DNA of 7,861 nt, from NCBI GenBank assembly GCA_003246035.1, contig QKBP01000079.1:1-7861 (forward strand), read 5' to 3'. This DNA is from Desulfuromonadaceae bacterium (GTDB lineage: Bacteria > Desulfobacterota > Desulfuromonadia > Desulfuromonadales > SZUA-401). Numbering within the stretch: the stretch's first letter is position 1; the number at the start of each line of letters is the position of its first letter. The notes under the pieces were generated by a model, which made no database searches, was not told the origin of the DNA, and saw only the letters and a list, made by a program, of their open reading frames with translations. The position numbers were made by a program, and so were the translations under genes. Below are positions 7,236 to 7,861 of the stretch, one piece after another.

Positions 7236-7861
7236 ATGCCCCCGAAAAAGACCGAGCTGTCCGCCCTGACCCCCAACGCCATTACCGTTCTCGAGCGCCG
7301 CTACCTCAAGCGCGACGCCAAGGGGAAACCCCTCGAGACCCCGACCGACATGTTCCGCCGCGTCGCCGAGACCATCGCCTCGGCCGAGACCGTGCTGAAC
7401 ACCGGCAATGACGCCAAGCAGCTCGCCGCCGACGACCGAGCTCGAGTTCCTCCCCAACTCCCCCACCCTGATGAACGCCGGGCGCGAGCTGGGCCAGCTC
7501 TCGGCCTGCTTCGTCCTGCCGGTGGGCGACTCGCTGGCGGAGATCTTCGAATCGATCAAGAACACCGCGCTGATCCACAAGAGCGGCGGCGGCACCGGCT
7601 TCTCCTTCACGCGCGTGCGCCCGGCCAACGACGTGGTCAAGTCGACCAGCGGCGTCTCCTCCGGCCCCCTCTCCTTCATGAGCGTGTTCGACGCGGCCAC
7701 CGAGACCATCAAGCAAGGCGGCACCCGCCGCGGCGCCAACATGGGGATCCTGCGTGTCGACCACCCCGACATCATGGACTTCATCATGTGCAAGCGCGAC
7801 CAGACCAAGCTCACCAACTTCAACATCTCGGTCGGCATCACCGAGAAGTTCATGGAGGCGG
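7236..7861 (+). CDS. nrdJ: Class II (adenosylcobalamin-dependent) ribonucleotide reductase, 5' part, frameshifted
   Basis: It converts ribonucleotides to deoxyribonucleotides using B12 radical chemistry, in the cytoplasm. The ATG at 7236 follows a purine-rich ribosome site (GAGGAAG). Codons 1-67 give the N-terminal segment ([12 protein letters not shown], then [12 protein letters not shown]). From 7438 the homologous sequence is in the next frame: [26 protein letters not shown] with the expected redox cysteine, [47 protein letters not shown] and TNFNISVG. The correct frame then stays open for 141 codons to the window edge. A +1 or -2 type net shift therefore falls near 7437. The junction also seems short: the aromatic helix normally preceding [10 protein letters not shown] is missing, which suggests a small deletion rather than one inserted base. 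It could be a sequencing or assembly error, or a real lesion. Confidence 0.88.
   Translation, partial: MPPKKTELSALTPNAITVLERRYLKRDAKGKPLETPTDMFRRVAETIASAETVLNTGNDAKQLAADDRARVPPQLPHPDERRARAGPALGLLRPAGGRLAGGDLRIDQEHRADPQERRRHRLLLHARAPGQRRGQVDQRRLLRPPLLHERVRRGHRDHQARRHPPRRQHGDPACRPPRHHGLHHVQARPDQAHQLQHLGRHHREVHGG

Noticed and set aside
7207..7269. Possible 20-codon leader peptide overlapping the nrdJ start
   Set aside because: Its ATG has no good ribosome site and its codons are simply the purine-rich nrdJ ribosome-site region read in another frame.
7200..7853. Minus-strand ORF of 217 residues
   Set aside because: It is antisense to nrdJ, whose conserved motifs on the plus strand are unmistakable.

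Overview
This high-GC window looks like chromosomal DNA from a Desulfuromonadales-type (Geobacter/Desulfuromonas-like) bacterium. The assignment is inferred from gene content: an ethylbenzene-dehydrogenase-like haem-domain lipoprotein, several small lipoproteins, a sigma-54 enhancer-binding response regulator, a GAF-GGDEF protein, a B12-dependent ribonucleotide reductase and a dispersed intergenic repeat. I could not test it by homology search.

Layout. (i) 1-4036, minus strand: a tightly packed four-gene operon, read right to left. It encodes an EB_dh-like haem-domain lipoprotein, a carboxypeptidase-regulatory-like two-domain lipoprotein, a HEAT-repeat lipoprotein and a polytopic NapH/NosR-like 4Fe-4S protein that runs off the left edge. 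Junctions are a 4-nt overlap, a 1-nt overlap and a 10-nt gap. A near-consensus sigma-54 promoter lies 41 nt upstream of the first gene. (ii) 4294-5667, minus: an NtrC-family response regulator (receiver, AAA+, Fis-type HTH), the obvious candidate activator of that promoter; a weaker sigma-54-like site lies upstream of the regulator itself. (iii) 5846-6928, minus: a GAF-GGDEF diguanylate cyclase with an intact inhibitory site and its own sigma-70 promoter. (iv) 6929-7235: a divergent, AT-richer control region with back-to-back sigma-70 promoters and two NrdR-type boxes 31 bp apart. (v) 7236-7861, plus: the 5' part of nrdJ, broken by a frameshift near 7437 and cut by the window edge.

Two copies of a roughly 100-bp repeat with a 35-bp core (34/35 identical) sit just downstream of the cyclase and the response regulator.

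Working model (inference): sigma-54 and the response regulator switch on an envelope redox module. In it the NapH/NosR-like protein would move electrons across the membrane, and the lipoproteins would form a periplasmic or outer-surface partner complex. The regulator's histidine kinase and the remainder of the operon are not in the window.
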